A stretch of 13,892 nucleotides of DNA from Candidatus Zhuqueibacterota bacterium 4484_87 (GTDB taxonomy: Bacteria > Zhuqueibacterota > Zhuqueibacteria > Thermofontimicrobiales > Thermofontimicrobiaceae). Location of the stretch: NCBI GenBank assembly GCA_002085355.1, contig NATN01000025.1:1-13892 (forward strand), read 5' to 3'. A program made the translations under genes and the position numbers. This document shows, piece by piece, positions 6,653-13,592 of the stretch. The notes beneath the pieces are model-generated. The model saw only the letters and a list, made by a program, of their open reading frames with translations. It did not search any database and was not told where the DNA came from. Within the stretch, counting starts at the first letter, position 1. Each line of letters begins with the position of its first letter.

Positions 6653-9043
6653 CTATTTTAATTCAATTTCGTATTTTCCTAATTTTTCCCAATGATGAAT
6701 TAGTTTCTGATCCACAAAAAGATACAGGCCTTTGTCACTAACCGGACTTTCGTATTTTCGCCACATAATTTTCAATAGTCTCCCCTTGACGTGGACATTG
6801 TCAAGAGTGTATTCATCCAAGTCAAACGGAAGCGGGTCGAGAATAATTTTGTTGCCATCCTGTGGTTGCAAGCCAACGACATATTTGATGATTAAATCAA
6901 TAACGGAAGAGTGCATGTAATCATCTGTACCGCGAAAAAACGGGGCTTTTCCGTTGATGGGATTGTAATATTCATAAGAACTGGGGCGATTGATATCGCC
7001 GTCGAGAAAAAGCATCCGTACAAAACGACGGATAAGATCAACTGCTTCTTTTTTAAGTTTCGGAGATGTGGTTTGCGCCGTATGTCCTAAAGCTTCACAC
7101 ACGTGGCTTGTGCTCATCAACCAGCTTCTGCCATTCCACGGACAGACCAGCCTTTTTCCTTTCCATTCGCCATAAATATTTGACATCGGATCAGTTAAGC
7201 TGGATGAAGGCACGGGAAATTCAGTCCAAAATTCATTGGGATTGAACAGATGGTCATTGAGCGCAGCTAAGTGTTTTGGCGAAATCAGATCTGTGAAAAA
7301 GGGATAGAATCCGGTTGCTGCCATTGCTGATGATTTTTTCGCTGTTTTAGGATTGAAATCTACGAAAAATTTCAGCGAGTCATTCCACATGAATTTTTTT
7401 ATCGCATTACCTGTCGCTCTGGCTTGGTTTCGCCAATATTCTGCCTGATCTTTTTCATGTAATTTATCCGCCATCCATGCCAGATTTTTTTGCAACTCAT
7501 AAATGTAAACAGAAGCATCAACGCCTTTCAATTGAAAACTTTTACCCTCGTCTGCTTTCGGGTCAGCAAATAGGTAGCGGTTCATAAATTCTTGTCCCGT
7601 TTCCCATTGATTCAAAATATCGTAGAGATGCATGTTTTCTTTGTCGCGTTGTTGCTGGAAATATTCAGCGTAACGGCTCAGAGCTTGATAAGCCTGAAAC
7701 AGTAAATTTTGATTCGGCGAAACGCGATGGAGTTCTCTGATTGCTCGTCCCCAATTTGCATGGTAAAATGCACCGTTTTCTTCCTGTAATCCCGTACGGA
7801 TGATGCCCGGAAAACTGCCGTCCGGATTTTGATTTTTTACAAAATTTAAAAACGATCCCATTGCCGCTATTGGATCGTGCATCCAGCGCAGGTCAAGAAT
7901 GTGAGCTTGCGCGGAATAGCTGATTTGATGGCGAAACCAGCCAGCGTTGATTCCCTCAAAGACACAGGGATATGGTAGGTTGAATTCGCCTTCTGTATCG
8001 ACCATATTTAGACGCAAACCATACCAGCGATAGTAATAATATTTTTGAAAATACGGGTCAGAACAAGTGAATTTCGGAACCGATTCAAAAAATTCCTGCC
8101 AATTATCAATGCTTGCCTGAATCGGATTTTCAATATTACGCACGGTGTCAAATCCGTCAATTGCCGCTTGCTCGGAAGGGCCAACTGCACAGAACGCTTC
8201 AAATGATCCCGTGGAGTTAGGCAGGATTATCAGGTCATAAGAAAGCGCTGCATAAAGCAGTCCATTAAAATGTGTTTTATGAATTCGCGGATCATAATTA
8301 TTTTCATTGGGCAGACCAGTATCAGTCATTTTCTCAAAAAAAGGGGTCAATCTCCAGTGAGGAAAAATCCAGGTTCGCGACGAGACGTTGATGGTTGTGG
8401 AATTGGCAAAATCTTTTGCCCCTAAAGAAAAGCCAATTTTTTTGTTTAAACGGGCTTTGCTGTCGCGGTACACGCGTTCCCACGAAATCCTTCCCCGTGC
8501 CGGAAAAATTTGTCTGATGTAATTTGCGTTTTTGCTTTCTTCCGGAAAATCAACATTGGTGTTTGTTTGAATATTCTGGCTCGTCCAGACGATCACATGC
8601 AGTCGCCGAGTTTTGTCGCCTAAATTTGCGATGCGAAATTGGGAGACAAGTACATCTTCAGGCAGCAATGCTTTCTCTTCCCAAAAGTGCAAATCATTTT
8701 GTCCGTGGTATTCGATAGTCAGATGACTGGGAACCCAGGTTTGCGAGGCAAATTCAAGTGGAATTTCTTTTAAATTTTCATCGAGGAAAGTAATTGTAAA
8801 AAGCGGCTCAACTTTTTCATCCAGAAAACAGCCATGATCCCAAAAGCCCGGAGAATGGAGAAAACGCGGGTATTCCGGCGCCCAGACAAACATTTTCCCT
8901 CCGCCAAGGAAATGTTTATCCTGGCGTTGGAGTTGTTCTTCAAAGTTTTGAGCGGGTAAATTTTGATTCCAAAAAACAAGGGCAGCAACAAACAGAATTG
9001 CTGCAAATCTTCCGAAAGATTTCATGATTCCGTTCCAATTCAT
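6653..9043 (-). CDS. Secreted six-hairpin (alpha/alpha)6 glycoside hydrolase, GH63/MGH1-like
   Basis: A 796-aa protein with an N-terminal signal sequence (hydrophobic 11-25, then NLPAQ). An N-terminal beta-rich domain (about 35-300) is followed by a helical toroid (about 310-730) and a small C-terminal beta segment. The toroid has features of GH63/GH37-like clan-G glycosidases: DGSFPG (408-413), NQWETGQEFMNRY (478-490), VCPWNGRSWLMST (633-645) and SYEYYNPINGK (689-699). By analogy E481 or E485 and E691 are candidate catalytic acid and base; this is inference. The substrate cannot be told. The first ATG (9043) overlaps the rhomboid stop as TAATG; a second ATG at 9025 (residue 7), with GGAA 4 nt before it, would give a cleaner signal peptide. 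Translation is probably coupled to the upstream gene. Confidence 0.75.
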   Translation of the reverse strand: MNWNGIMKSFGRFAAILFVAALVFWNQNLPAQNFEEQLQRQDKHFLGGGKMFVWAPEYPRFLHSPGFWDHGCFLDEKVEPLFTITFLDENLKEIPLEFASQTWVPSHLTIEYHGQNDLHFWEEKALLPEDVLVSQFRIANLGDKTRRLHVIVWTSQNIQTNTNVDFPEESKNANYIRQIFPARGRISWERVYRDSKARLNKKIGFSLGAKDFANSTTINVSSRTWIFPHWRLTPFFEKMTDTGLPNENNYDPRIHKTHFNGLLYAALSYDLIILPNSTGSFEAFCAVGPSEQAAIDGFDTVRNIENPIQASIDNWQEFFESVPKFTCSDPYFQKYYYYRWYGLRLNMVDTEGEFNLPYPCVFEGINAGWFRHQISYSAQAHILDLRWMHDPIAAMGSFLNFVKNQNPDGSFPGIIRTGLQEENGAFYHANWGRAIRELHRVSPNQNLLFQAYQALSRYAEYFQQQRDKENMHLYDILNQWETGQEFMNRYLFADPKADEGKSFQLKGVDASVYIYELQKNLAWMADKLHEKDQAEYWRNQARATGNAIKKFMWNDSLKFFVDFNPKTAKKSSAMAATGFYPFFTDLISPKHLAALNDHLFNPNEFWTEFPVPSSSLTDPMSNIYGEWKGKRLVCPWNGRSWLMSTSHVCEALGHTAQTTSPKLKKEAVDLIRRFVRMLFLDGDINRPSSYEYYNPINGKAPFFRGTDDYMHSSVIDLIIKYVVGLQPQDGNKIILDPLPFDLDEYTLDNVHVKGRLLKIMWRKYESPVSDKGLYLFVDQKLIHHWEKLGKYEIELK

Positions 9044-9894
9044 TATCGAAAGTAGAGCATCATCGAGGATTTGACCGTCATTACGGAAATAACAAAACAG
9101 GCAATGGTCAAGACGATCAGTATGGCGGCAATTTTTCTCAATGTCATGGATTCATGTTTTGCTTCTTGATAGCCTAAAATATTCCCTGAAACATAACCAC
9201 CGATGAAACCGCCCAAGTGCGCCAGATTGTTAATCCCTGGCATGAAAAAACCGAACAGGAATAAGATCACTGCCCATGAGAGTAGCTGGGGATAAAGGTA
9301 TTGTCCAAATGTGCCGCCTCGGGCTCTGCCATAATAAATCAAAGCACCGAGCAACCCGAAAATTGATCCAGAGGCGCCGATAGTTGGCGCGCCTGTTAAG
9401 GCGTTGGACAGGACAAATCCGAATACGCCGGAAATTGTAAAAATCAAAAAAAAGCGCGATGTTCCGAAAATTTGCTCCACCATGGGCCCTAATTGTTTCA
9501 CCCAGAGCATGTTGAATAAAATGTGCAGTAATCCGCCGTGCAAATAGATGGCAGTGATTAAAGTCCAGTACTGGCCGCCATACATTGAAGGCGCACCCGT
9601 AATACCCAAGATAACAAGAGCTTTCCAGCTTGGACTGAAAAGATTGAAAATTCCGCCCGATGGTCGCAAAATTGCTCGCGGATCGACGATTAACGCGATA
9701 ACATACAATGCGACGCTGAAATAAATGATGGCGTTTACTATCGTAATTTTGGAACCAAAAATTCGCTGAATGAATGAGTGCATGCCGAATTTGCCGGGAT
9801 TTTTTAATCCGCAGTAATAACATTCTTCGGCATTGGCGCTGATAAGTTTACCGCAGTTGGGACAAATAATCGCTTTTTTTACCGTTCCTGACAA
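9043..9894 (-). CDS. Rhomboid-family intramembrane serine protease with N-terminal zinc ribbon
   Basis: A 283-aa polytopic membrane protein. A zinc ribbon (C11-x2-C14 and C25-x2-C28) precedes the rhomboid core. Conserved positions are HILFN (H124, N128), the catalytic serine S175 in GASGS (173-177) and the catalytic histidine H226 in LAHLGG. It has six or seven hydrophobic segments. Rhomboids cleave transmembrane substrates within the bilayer; this substrate is unknown. The start is TTG at 9894: a stop codon lies two codons upstream in frame, the next ATG (residue 38) would lose the zinc ribbon, and GAGG stands 6 nt before the TTG. It overlaps the glycosidase start by one base, and a possible small gene ends 15 nt upstream. 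Confidence 0.92.
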   Translation of the reverse strand: MSGTVKKAIICPNCGKLISANAEECYYCGLKNPGKFGMHSFIQRIFGSKITIVNAIIYFSVALYVIALIVDPRAILRPSGGIFNLFSPSWKALVILGITGAPSMYGGQYWTLITAIYLHGGLLHILFNMLWVKQLGPMVEQIFGTSRFFLIFTISGVFGFVLSNALTGAPTIGASGSIFGLLGALIYYGRARGGTFGQYLYPQLLSWAVILFLFGFFMPGINNLAHLGGFIGGYVSGNILGYQEAKHESMTLRKIAAILIVLTIACFVISVMTVKSSMMLYFR

Positions 9895-9900
9895 TCGCTA

Positions 9901-9904
9901 CCTC
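9901..9904 (-). promoter_or_regulatory. Shine-Dalgarno fixing the TTG start of the rhomboid gene
   Basis: GAGG with a 6-nt spacer to TTG at 9894. The in-frame stop TAG just upstream rules out an earlier start. Confidence 0.6.
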
Positions 9905-9909
9905 GTCTC

Positions 9910-10173
9910 TTAATTCCCCGAAATTACCGGAAATTGATGAATAATAATTTTCTCCTGTGTATCATTAAATTTGATGACAGAGACTCTGTTATGATCCCAG
10001 CACCATTCGCTGTGCCGTAATAAATGATGTCGCTGGATCACGAATCTCACTTCCGCACCCGGCTTTGCACGAAATAACGCTAATCGTGACAGCTCAAAAG
10101 TAATTTTGAGTCGCGCTGCCAGCCAGGATGCAATAATAAAAATCAGATACTTGTTTTTTCGGGAGTTTTTCAT
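9910..10173 (-). CDS. Hypothetical small protein (87 aa), unassigned
   Basis: No family recognised. The ATG frame has a basic N-terminus, a mildly hydrophobic stretch (residues 9-20, YLIFIIASWLAA) and a polar remainder with a beta-like pattern (GAEVRFVIQ, then HNRVSVIKFND and KIIIHQFPV). Codon use resembles the neighbours, and its stop is 15 nt before the rhomboid start, a typical operon distance. Against it, there is no clear Shine-Dalgarno before the ATG (AATTTAAATACA) and no known domain. It may be the first gene of the rhomboid-glycosidase-TPR unit, or a remnant of a longer gene. Confidence 0.45.
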   Translation of the reverse strand: MKNSRKNKYLIFIIASWLAARLKITFELSRLALFRAKPGAEVRFVIQRHHLLRHSEWCWDHNRVSVIKFNDTQEKIIIHQFPVISGN

Positions 10174-10233
10174 TGTATTTAAATTACTAATAATTTTAGG
10201 ATTTGTTCCTCAATTGAAAATAGCATCACTGAT

Positions 10234-10264
10234 AGTGCGCTTCGCTTCACTGGCGAAGCACACT
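10234..10264. repeat. Imperfect 12-bp inverted repeat with 7-nt loop (intergenic hairpin)
   Basis: AGTGCGCTTCGC (10234-10245) pairs with GCGAAGCACACT (10253-10264) except for one C-A mismatch; the loop is TTCACTG. It is immediately 3' of the corrinoid activase gene in the transcription direction. No T-tract follows on the minus strand (ATCAGTG). It may protect the 3' end or be a dispersed repeat rather than a terminator. Confidence 0.6.
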
Positions 10265-10283
10265 GAAAAAATTATATTTTTTC
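10263..10283. repeat. AT-rich 9-bp palindrome over the activase stop codon
   Basis: TGAAAAAAT and ATTTTTTCA are perfect complements around a TAT centre. They overlap the stop codon of the activase gene and abut the GC-rich hairpin at 10234-10264. The pair could together attenuate transcription; alone the A/T stem is weak. Confidence 0.35.
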
Positions 10284-12116
10284 AAAAAACATCTTTTCTG
10301 CAAAGACCTCCTGAAAATCCAGCCGCGAAGAAAGTTCGATGTACTCGGTTTGCCGGATAATTTTTTCTGCTTCGTCGCGTTCTCGTTTAGAAAGCAGAAA
10401 TTTCTTTGCCCCAAGGCTGGCAGCGTTGCCGACATATTTTACTCTTTCCAGCGGTACGTTGGGAATCAAGCCAATGGCGCGGGCATTATTTTTATTCAGG
10501 TAACTGCCAAAAGCACCGGCAATAAGTATTTCTTCAATGTCGCTGGTGGAGATGCCTAATTCTTTGCACATAATTTCAATGCCTGCTGCGATAGCACCTT
10601 TTCCCAGTTGCAATTCACGAATGTCCTGCTGAGTAATTTGTACCGCTACTCTGTCCTGGCGATTGGTATCGGCGATATTGAATGCGATCTTTTTCTCGGC
10701 GGAGACAATTTTTTCTTGCAGCCAGTCGGGAAATTTTGCCGTTTCTTCCACGACAATTCTGCCTGTTTCGTTGATAATCCCAACACGCAAAAGCTCGGCA
10801 ACGGCATCAACCAGCGCTGTACCGCAAATTCCTTTGGGATCAGTATCGCCGATAACGTGATAAAAAACCTGATCATTGCCGAGGGTTACTTTGTCTATAG
10901 CCCCTTCGGTCGCGCGCATTCCGCTGCTAATCTGTCCGCCTTCAAAAGCAGGGCCTGCCGCTGCTGAGCAACAAAGAAGCCGCTCTTTATTGCCAAGCAC
11001 AATCTCTCCGTTTGTGCCAATATCAATTCCCAGTGTGATTTTGTCTGCTTTGTGAATTGAACTTGCCAGAATAAAGCCGACAATATCGCCTCCGACATAG
11101 CCGGAAATATTTGGCAAGGTGACCACGGAACCGCGCGGTTGAATGGTAATTCCCAATTCTTCAGCGTGAAATCTTTGACTTTGCCGAAAGGCTGGAATAT
11201 ATGGCGCTTCTGCGATATATCGTGGCGAAACGCCTAAAAATAGATGATTCATAATCGTATTGCCAGCCAGACTTAATTCATAAATTTCCCGAAAGCTGAC
11301 TGATGATTTTTCGCAGAGTTCATCGATGATTTCATTGATGGATTCGACGACGCTGCTCTGCAATTTGCCCAATCCGCCGGGTTCGGACGTAGCATATTTT
11401 ACCCGGGAAATTACATCGGCACCATGTTTCGCCTGCGGATTTGTACGAGCGGCAATTGCCAAAATTTCACCGTTGTACATATTCACAAGGGAACCGACAA
11501 TCGTTGTGGTGCCCAAGTCAAAAGCAACGCCAAACAGTCGCTCCGAAGTATCGGAAGATTCAAGCGCCAAAATATGGTTATTTTCTAAAACAACAGTTGC
11601 GCGAAATTCATTTTTTCTCAAAAAGGAAGGTAAATTTTGAAAAATTGCTAACGGAAGATCGACTGCATTGTTATCTCCCAAAGCGCTCGTTTTCAGGTTT
11701 TTAAAATCATCAATTTGATTCTCAAGAGTCGGTGTCTGAAAATCCACATATTTTTTTTGTAAATGATTGTCAATATCAAAATCAGTTGCCAGATCATAAG
11801 TGAGAATTTTCGTCTCTGTGGCTTTCTCTTCGGAAATAGTTTCCACAACCAACGGTGTGTGTACTTTTACCTGACAGGCGAGGTGAACGCCTTGTTCACG
11901 TTCGTCTGGTGTTAACCAGTATTCTTCCTGCAGAGTAAACGGTAACTCAACATTGGTGATTTTGACTTTGCATTTGCCGCATTTTCCAATTCTACCGCAA
12001 GGCGATGGAATAATGATGTTCGCTTTTTCCGCTGCATCGATGAGATCTGTGCCAGCAGGGACTTTAATAGTTTTATTTTTTGGCTGAAAAATCACAACTA
12101 TTTCTTCTTCGTTCAA
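10272..12116 (-). CDS. Corrinoid activation protein: [2Fe-2S] ferredoxin plus ASKHA ATPase (RACo/DUF4445)
   Basis: A 614-aa protein of the family that uses ATP to drive reduction of inactive Co(II) corrinoid to active Co(I) on methyltransferase partners. The N-terminal ferredoxin domain has plant-type [2Fe-2S] ligands C40, C46, C49 and C81. A linker domain (about 100-190) precedes the ASKHA ATPase with DLGTTTIVG (200-208), DIGTNGEI (365-372), GPAFEGG (388-394) and AGAFGSYL (533-540). The C-terminus IELSSRLDFQEVF (593-605) is typical of the family. The start is TTG at 12116, with GGAAGGA 9 nt upstream and no in-frame ATG nearby. It lies 175 nt after the homocysteine methyltransferase gene, suggesting that it services a cobalamin-dependent methionine synthase or similar system. 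Other corrinoid methyltransferases are possible clients. Confidence 0.9.
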   Translation of the reverse strand: MNEEEIVVIFQPKNKTIKVPAGTDLIDAAEKANIIIPSPCGRIGKCGKCKVKITNVELPFTLQEEYWLTPDEREQGVHLACQVKVHTPLVVETISEEKATETKILTYDLATDFDIDNHLQKKYVDFQTPTLENQIDDFKNLKTSALGDNNAVDLPLAIFQNLPSFLRKNEFRATVVLENNHILALESSDTSERLFGVAFDLGTTTIVGSLVNMYNGEILAIAARTNPQAKHGADVISRVKYATSEPGGLGKLQSSVVESINEIIDELCEKSSVSFREIYELSLAGNTIMNHLFLGVSPRYIAEAPYIPAFRQSQRFHAEELGITIQPRGSVVTLPNISGYVGGDIVGFILASSIHKADKITLGIDIGTNGEIVLGNKERLLCCSAAAGPAFEGGQISSGMRATEGAIDKVTLGNDQVFYHVIGDTDPKGICGTALVDAVAELLRVGIINETGRIVVEETAKFPDWLQEKIVSAEKKIAFNIADTNRQDRVAVQITQQDIRELQLGKGAIAAGIEIMCKELGISTSDIEEILIAGAFGSYLNKNNARAIGLIPNVPLERVKYVGNAASLGAKKFLLSKRERDEAEKIIRQTEYIELSSRLDFQEVFAEKMFFEKI

Positions 12117-12125
12117 AATAATCCA

Positions 12126-12132
12126 TCCTTCC
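12126..12132 (-). promoter_or_regulatory. Shine-Dalgarno fixing the TTG start of the activase gene
   Basis: GGAAGGA, 9 nt before TTG at 12116. An out-of-frame ATG at 12126-12124 overlaps its last base but leads into a frame with no family similarity. Confidence 0.55.
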
Positions 12133-12219
12133 GTTAGTACACATTCGACATAAAATGATAAATTGAACTTTTGAAAATTTAAAAGATGAAACGCTGCCGT
12201 ACTAATGTCAATGAGTTGT

Positions 12220-12246
12220 AGAGAAAAGAGGAGTTCAGCTTTCTCT
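12220..12246. repeat. Weak inverted repeat in the gap before the activase gene
   Basis: On the minus strand AGAGAAAG pairs with TTTTCTCT (8 bp including one G-T) around an 11-nt loop. It lies in the 175-nt gap between the methyltransferase stop and the activase start, with no T-tract after it. The gap holds nothing else convincing: a TTGACA at 12211-12206 lacks a good -10. Confidence 0.25.
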
Positions 12247-12291
12247 GTGCCTGTTTTTCATCTTTGGTATCTTTGACCACTCGAAAAACTT

Positions 12292-13197
12292 TTACTGCAA
12301 ATTCTCCCTGTACTGTCTGATTGTTCGAATTTGTTGAGAAATTGCACGGATGTGATCGGGACCTGTGCCGCAACAGCCACCGATGATGTTGGCGCCAGCA
12401 TCGACTAAATCGGGCACCAGTGAAGCCATTTCGTCCGGGCGTTCGGGAAAAATTGTTTCTCCGTCCTGCACAATGGGCAAACCGGCGTTCGGATGCGCGA
12501 CAATGGGTTTATCCGTTAATTGCCTGAATTCTCGTACAATTTCAACAATTCCAGCTGTTCCATTGCCACAATTTGTACCCAAAATATCCACGCCTTCCCG
12601 CGTAAAAAAATTTACAATTTCTTCGACACTGTTTCCCATGAGCGTGCGGTATCCTTTTTTCCCTTTCTCCAAAGTCATGGAGACCAAAACCGGCAAATCG
12701 CATACTTCGCGCGCTGCTTTGACAGCACAATTTGCTTCGCCAATGTCAGACATTGTTTCGATTAAAATGGCATCAGCACCGCCTTCAGCCAGCCCCTTTA
12801 TCTGAATCTTAAAATTTTCAATCATCTCTTTTTCTGAAACGTCACCGATTGGCGCTAAAAATTTTGATGTGGGGCCCACAGATGCCAAAACAAGCACGGT
12901 GTCTCCGGCAGCTTCCCGGGAAATTTTTGCCGCAGCAAAGTTAAGGTTGTACGCTGAATCAGCCAGCCCAAATAAATCCAATTTAAACGGACTGCCGCCG
13001 AAGCTGTTTGTCAGTACAACCTCAGCGCCAGCGGAAATGTATTGCTCCGGAATTTGCCGGACAACATCTGCATGTGAAATATTCCAGGATTCCGGGCATC
13101 CTCCCGGAGGCAAGCCTTTTTGCTGCAATAGCGTTCCCCAAGCGCCATCGGAAATCACAAGTGATTTTTCCTTTATTAGATCCAATAGTTTACTCAT
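12292..13197 (-). CDS. Stand-alone homocysteine S-methyltransferase domain protein
   Basis: A 301-aa (beta/alpha)8 protein of the family that methylates the thiol of L-homocysteine to methionine in the cytosol. Visible are ISDGAWGT (15-22), TNSFGG (63-68) and the zinc ligands C210 (GTNCGNG) and C275/C276 (GGCCGTGPDHIRAI). The sequence resembles the N-terminal homocysteine-binding module of MetH. Folate, cobalamin and activation domains are absent, and the length fits a single domain. The methyl donor is unknown; with a corrinoid activase next in line, a separate corrinoid protein encoded elsewhere is the likely donor (inference). S-methylmethionine or betaine as donor is an alternative. The ATG lies 8 nt after the PqqD-like stop, with GAGAG over that stop as ribosome site, so the two are in one operon. 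Confidence 0.9.
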   Translation of the reverse strand: MSKLLDLIKEKSLVISDGAWGTLLQQKGLPPGGCPESWNISHADVVRQIPEQYISAGAEVVLTNSFGGSPFKLDLFGLADSAYNLNFAAAKISREAAGDTVLVLASVGPTSKFLAPIGDVSEKEMIENFKIQIKGLAEGGADAILIETMSDIGEANCAVKAAREVCDLPVLVSMTLEKGKKGYRTLMGNSVEEIVNFFTREGVDILGTNCGNGTAGIVEIVREFRQLTDKPIVAHPNAGLPIVQDGETIFPERPDEMASLVPDLVDAGANIIGGCCGTGPDHIRAISQQIRTIRQYRENLQ

Positions 13198-13205
13198 TAT
13201 TTCTC

Positions 13206-13568
13206 TCAGATTAGTTTGTAAGTCTTAAAAATGTTCAAAAATGTTTTCACCTGTTCCAGGAATTCATCATCGTCATCGACATCATATTTATCTGCTAAAT
13301 CATAGGCGATGGTTTCAATTGATTTTTTCCCCTGGCATTGACGAATAATTTCAGCACCGACTGAATTGGCTCTGATGGAAATTTGTTCATCAGGAAGCTG
13401 ATAAACAACCCAGCCATTGTCCTGTTCGGTAACCATCACTTCTTTTTTTAATCTGGGCCTTTCTTTGGCGATGGTGAAATCCTCCTCTTGATTGCGAAGT
13501 GCGCGATAGGAAATTGTCGCATCAATGGAGCAGACGATTTCTCCCAGTTTCATTACTTCTTTAGCCAT
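13206..13568 (-). CDS. Free-standing PqqD-like protein (RRE fold, 120 aa)
   Basis: Residues 37-120 match the PqqD pattern: RPRLKKEVMV, then WVVYQLPDEQ (53-62), IRANSVGAEIIRQCQG (65-80), KSIETIAYDLADKYDVD (82-98) and a final helix. PqqD-fold proteins are RiPP recognition elements that bind a leader peptide and present it to a radical SAM or other modifying enzyme. Many free-standing bacterial copies have no known peptide. The extra N-terminus (1-36, including C13) is not part of the domain. It lies 24 nt after pyrE and 8 nt before the methyltransferase gene, so it is co-transcribed with housekeeping genes. No radical SAM or precursor peptide is visible beside it. A second in-frame ATG at residue 6 is a possible alternative start. 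Confidence 0.85.
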   Translation of the reverse strand: MAKEVMKLGEIVCSIDATISYRALRNQEEDFTIAKERPRLKKEVMVTEQDNGWVVYQLPDEQISIRANSVGAEIIRQCQGKKSIETIAYDLADKYDVDDDDEFLEQVKTFLNIFKTYKLI

Positions 13569-13592
13569 CTAACTTTAACCCTTTCAACTTTC

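Noticed and set aside
9230..9823. Minus-strand 197-codon frame inside the rhomboid gene
   Set aside because: Shifted frame of the rhomboid gene with a histidine/arginine-rich translation; the rhomboid frame carries all catalytic motifs.
12183..12211. Promoter for the activase gene (TTGACA at 12211-12206 on the minus strand)
   Set aside because: The -35 is perfect but the hexamer at 17-nt spacing (CATCTT) matches only three of six -10 positions; not convincing in AT-rich DNA.
12179..12373. Minus-strand 64-codon frame overlapping the methyltransferase 3' end
   Set aside because: Its first part is an out-of-frame reading of the methyltransferase; the remainder has no domain. The methyltransferase ends at the normal family length, so no frameshift is needed.
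12365..12805. Plus-strand 146-codon frame
   Set aside because: Antisense shadow of the homocysteine methyltransferase gene.
13206..13568. A complete RiPP or PQQ cluster around the PqqD-like gene
   Set aside because: No radical SAM enzyme, peptidase or obvious precursor peptide lies adjacent within the window; linking the distant 60-aa polyproline peptide to it is unsupported.
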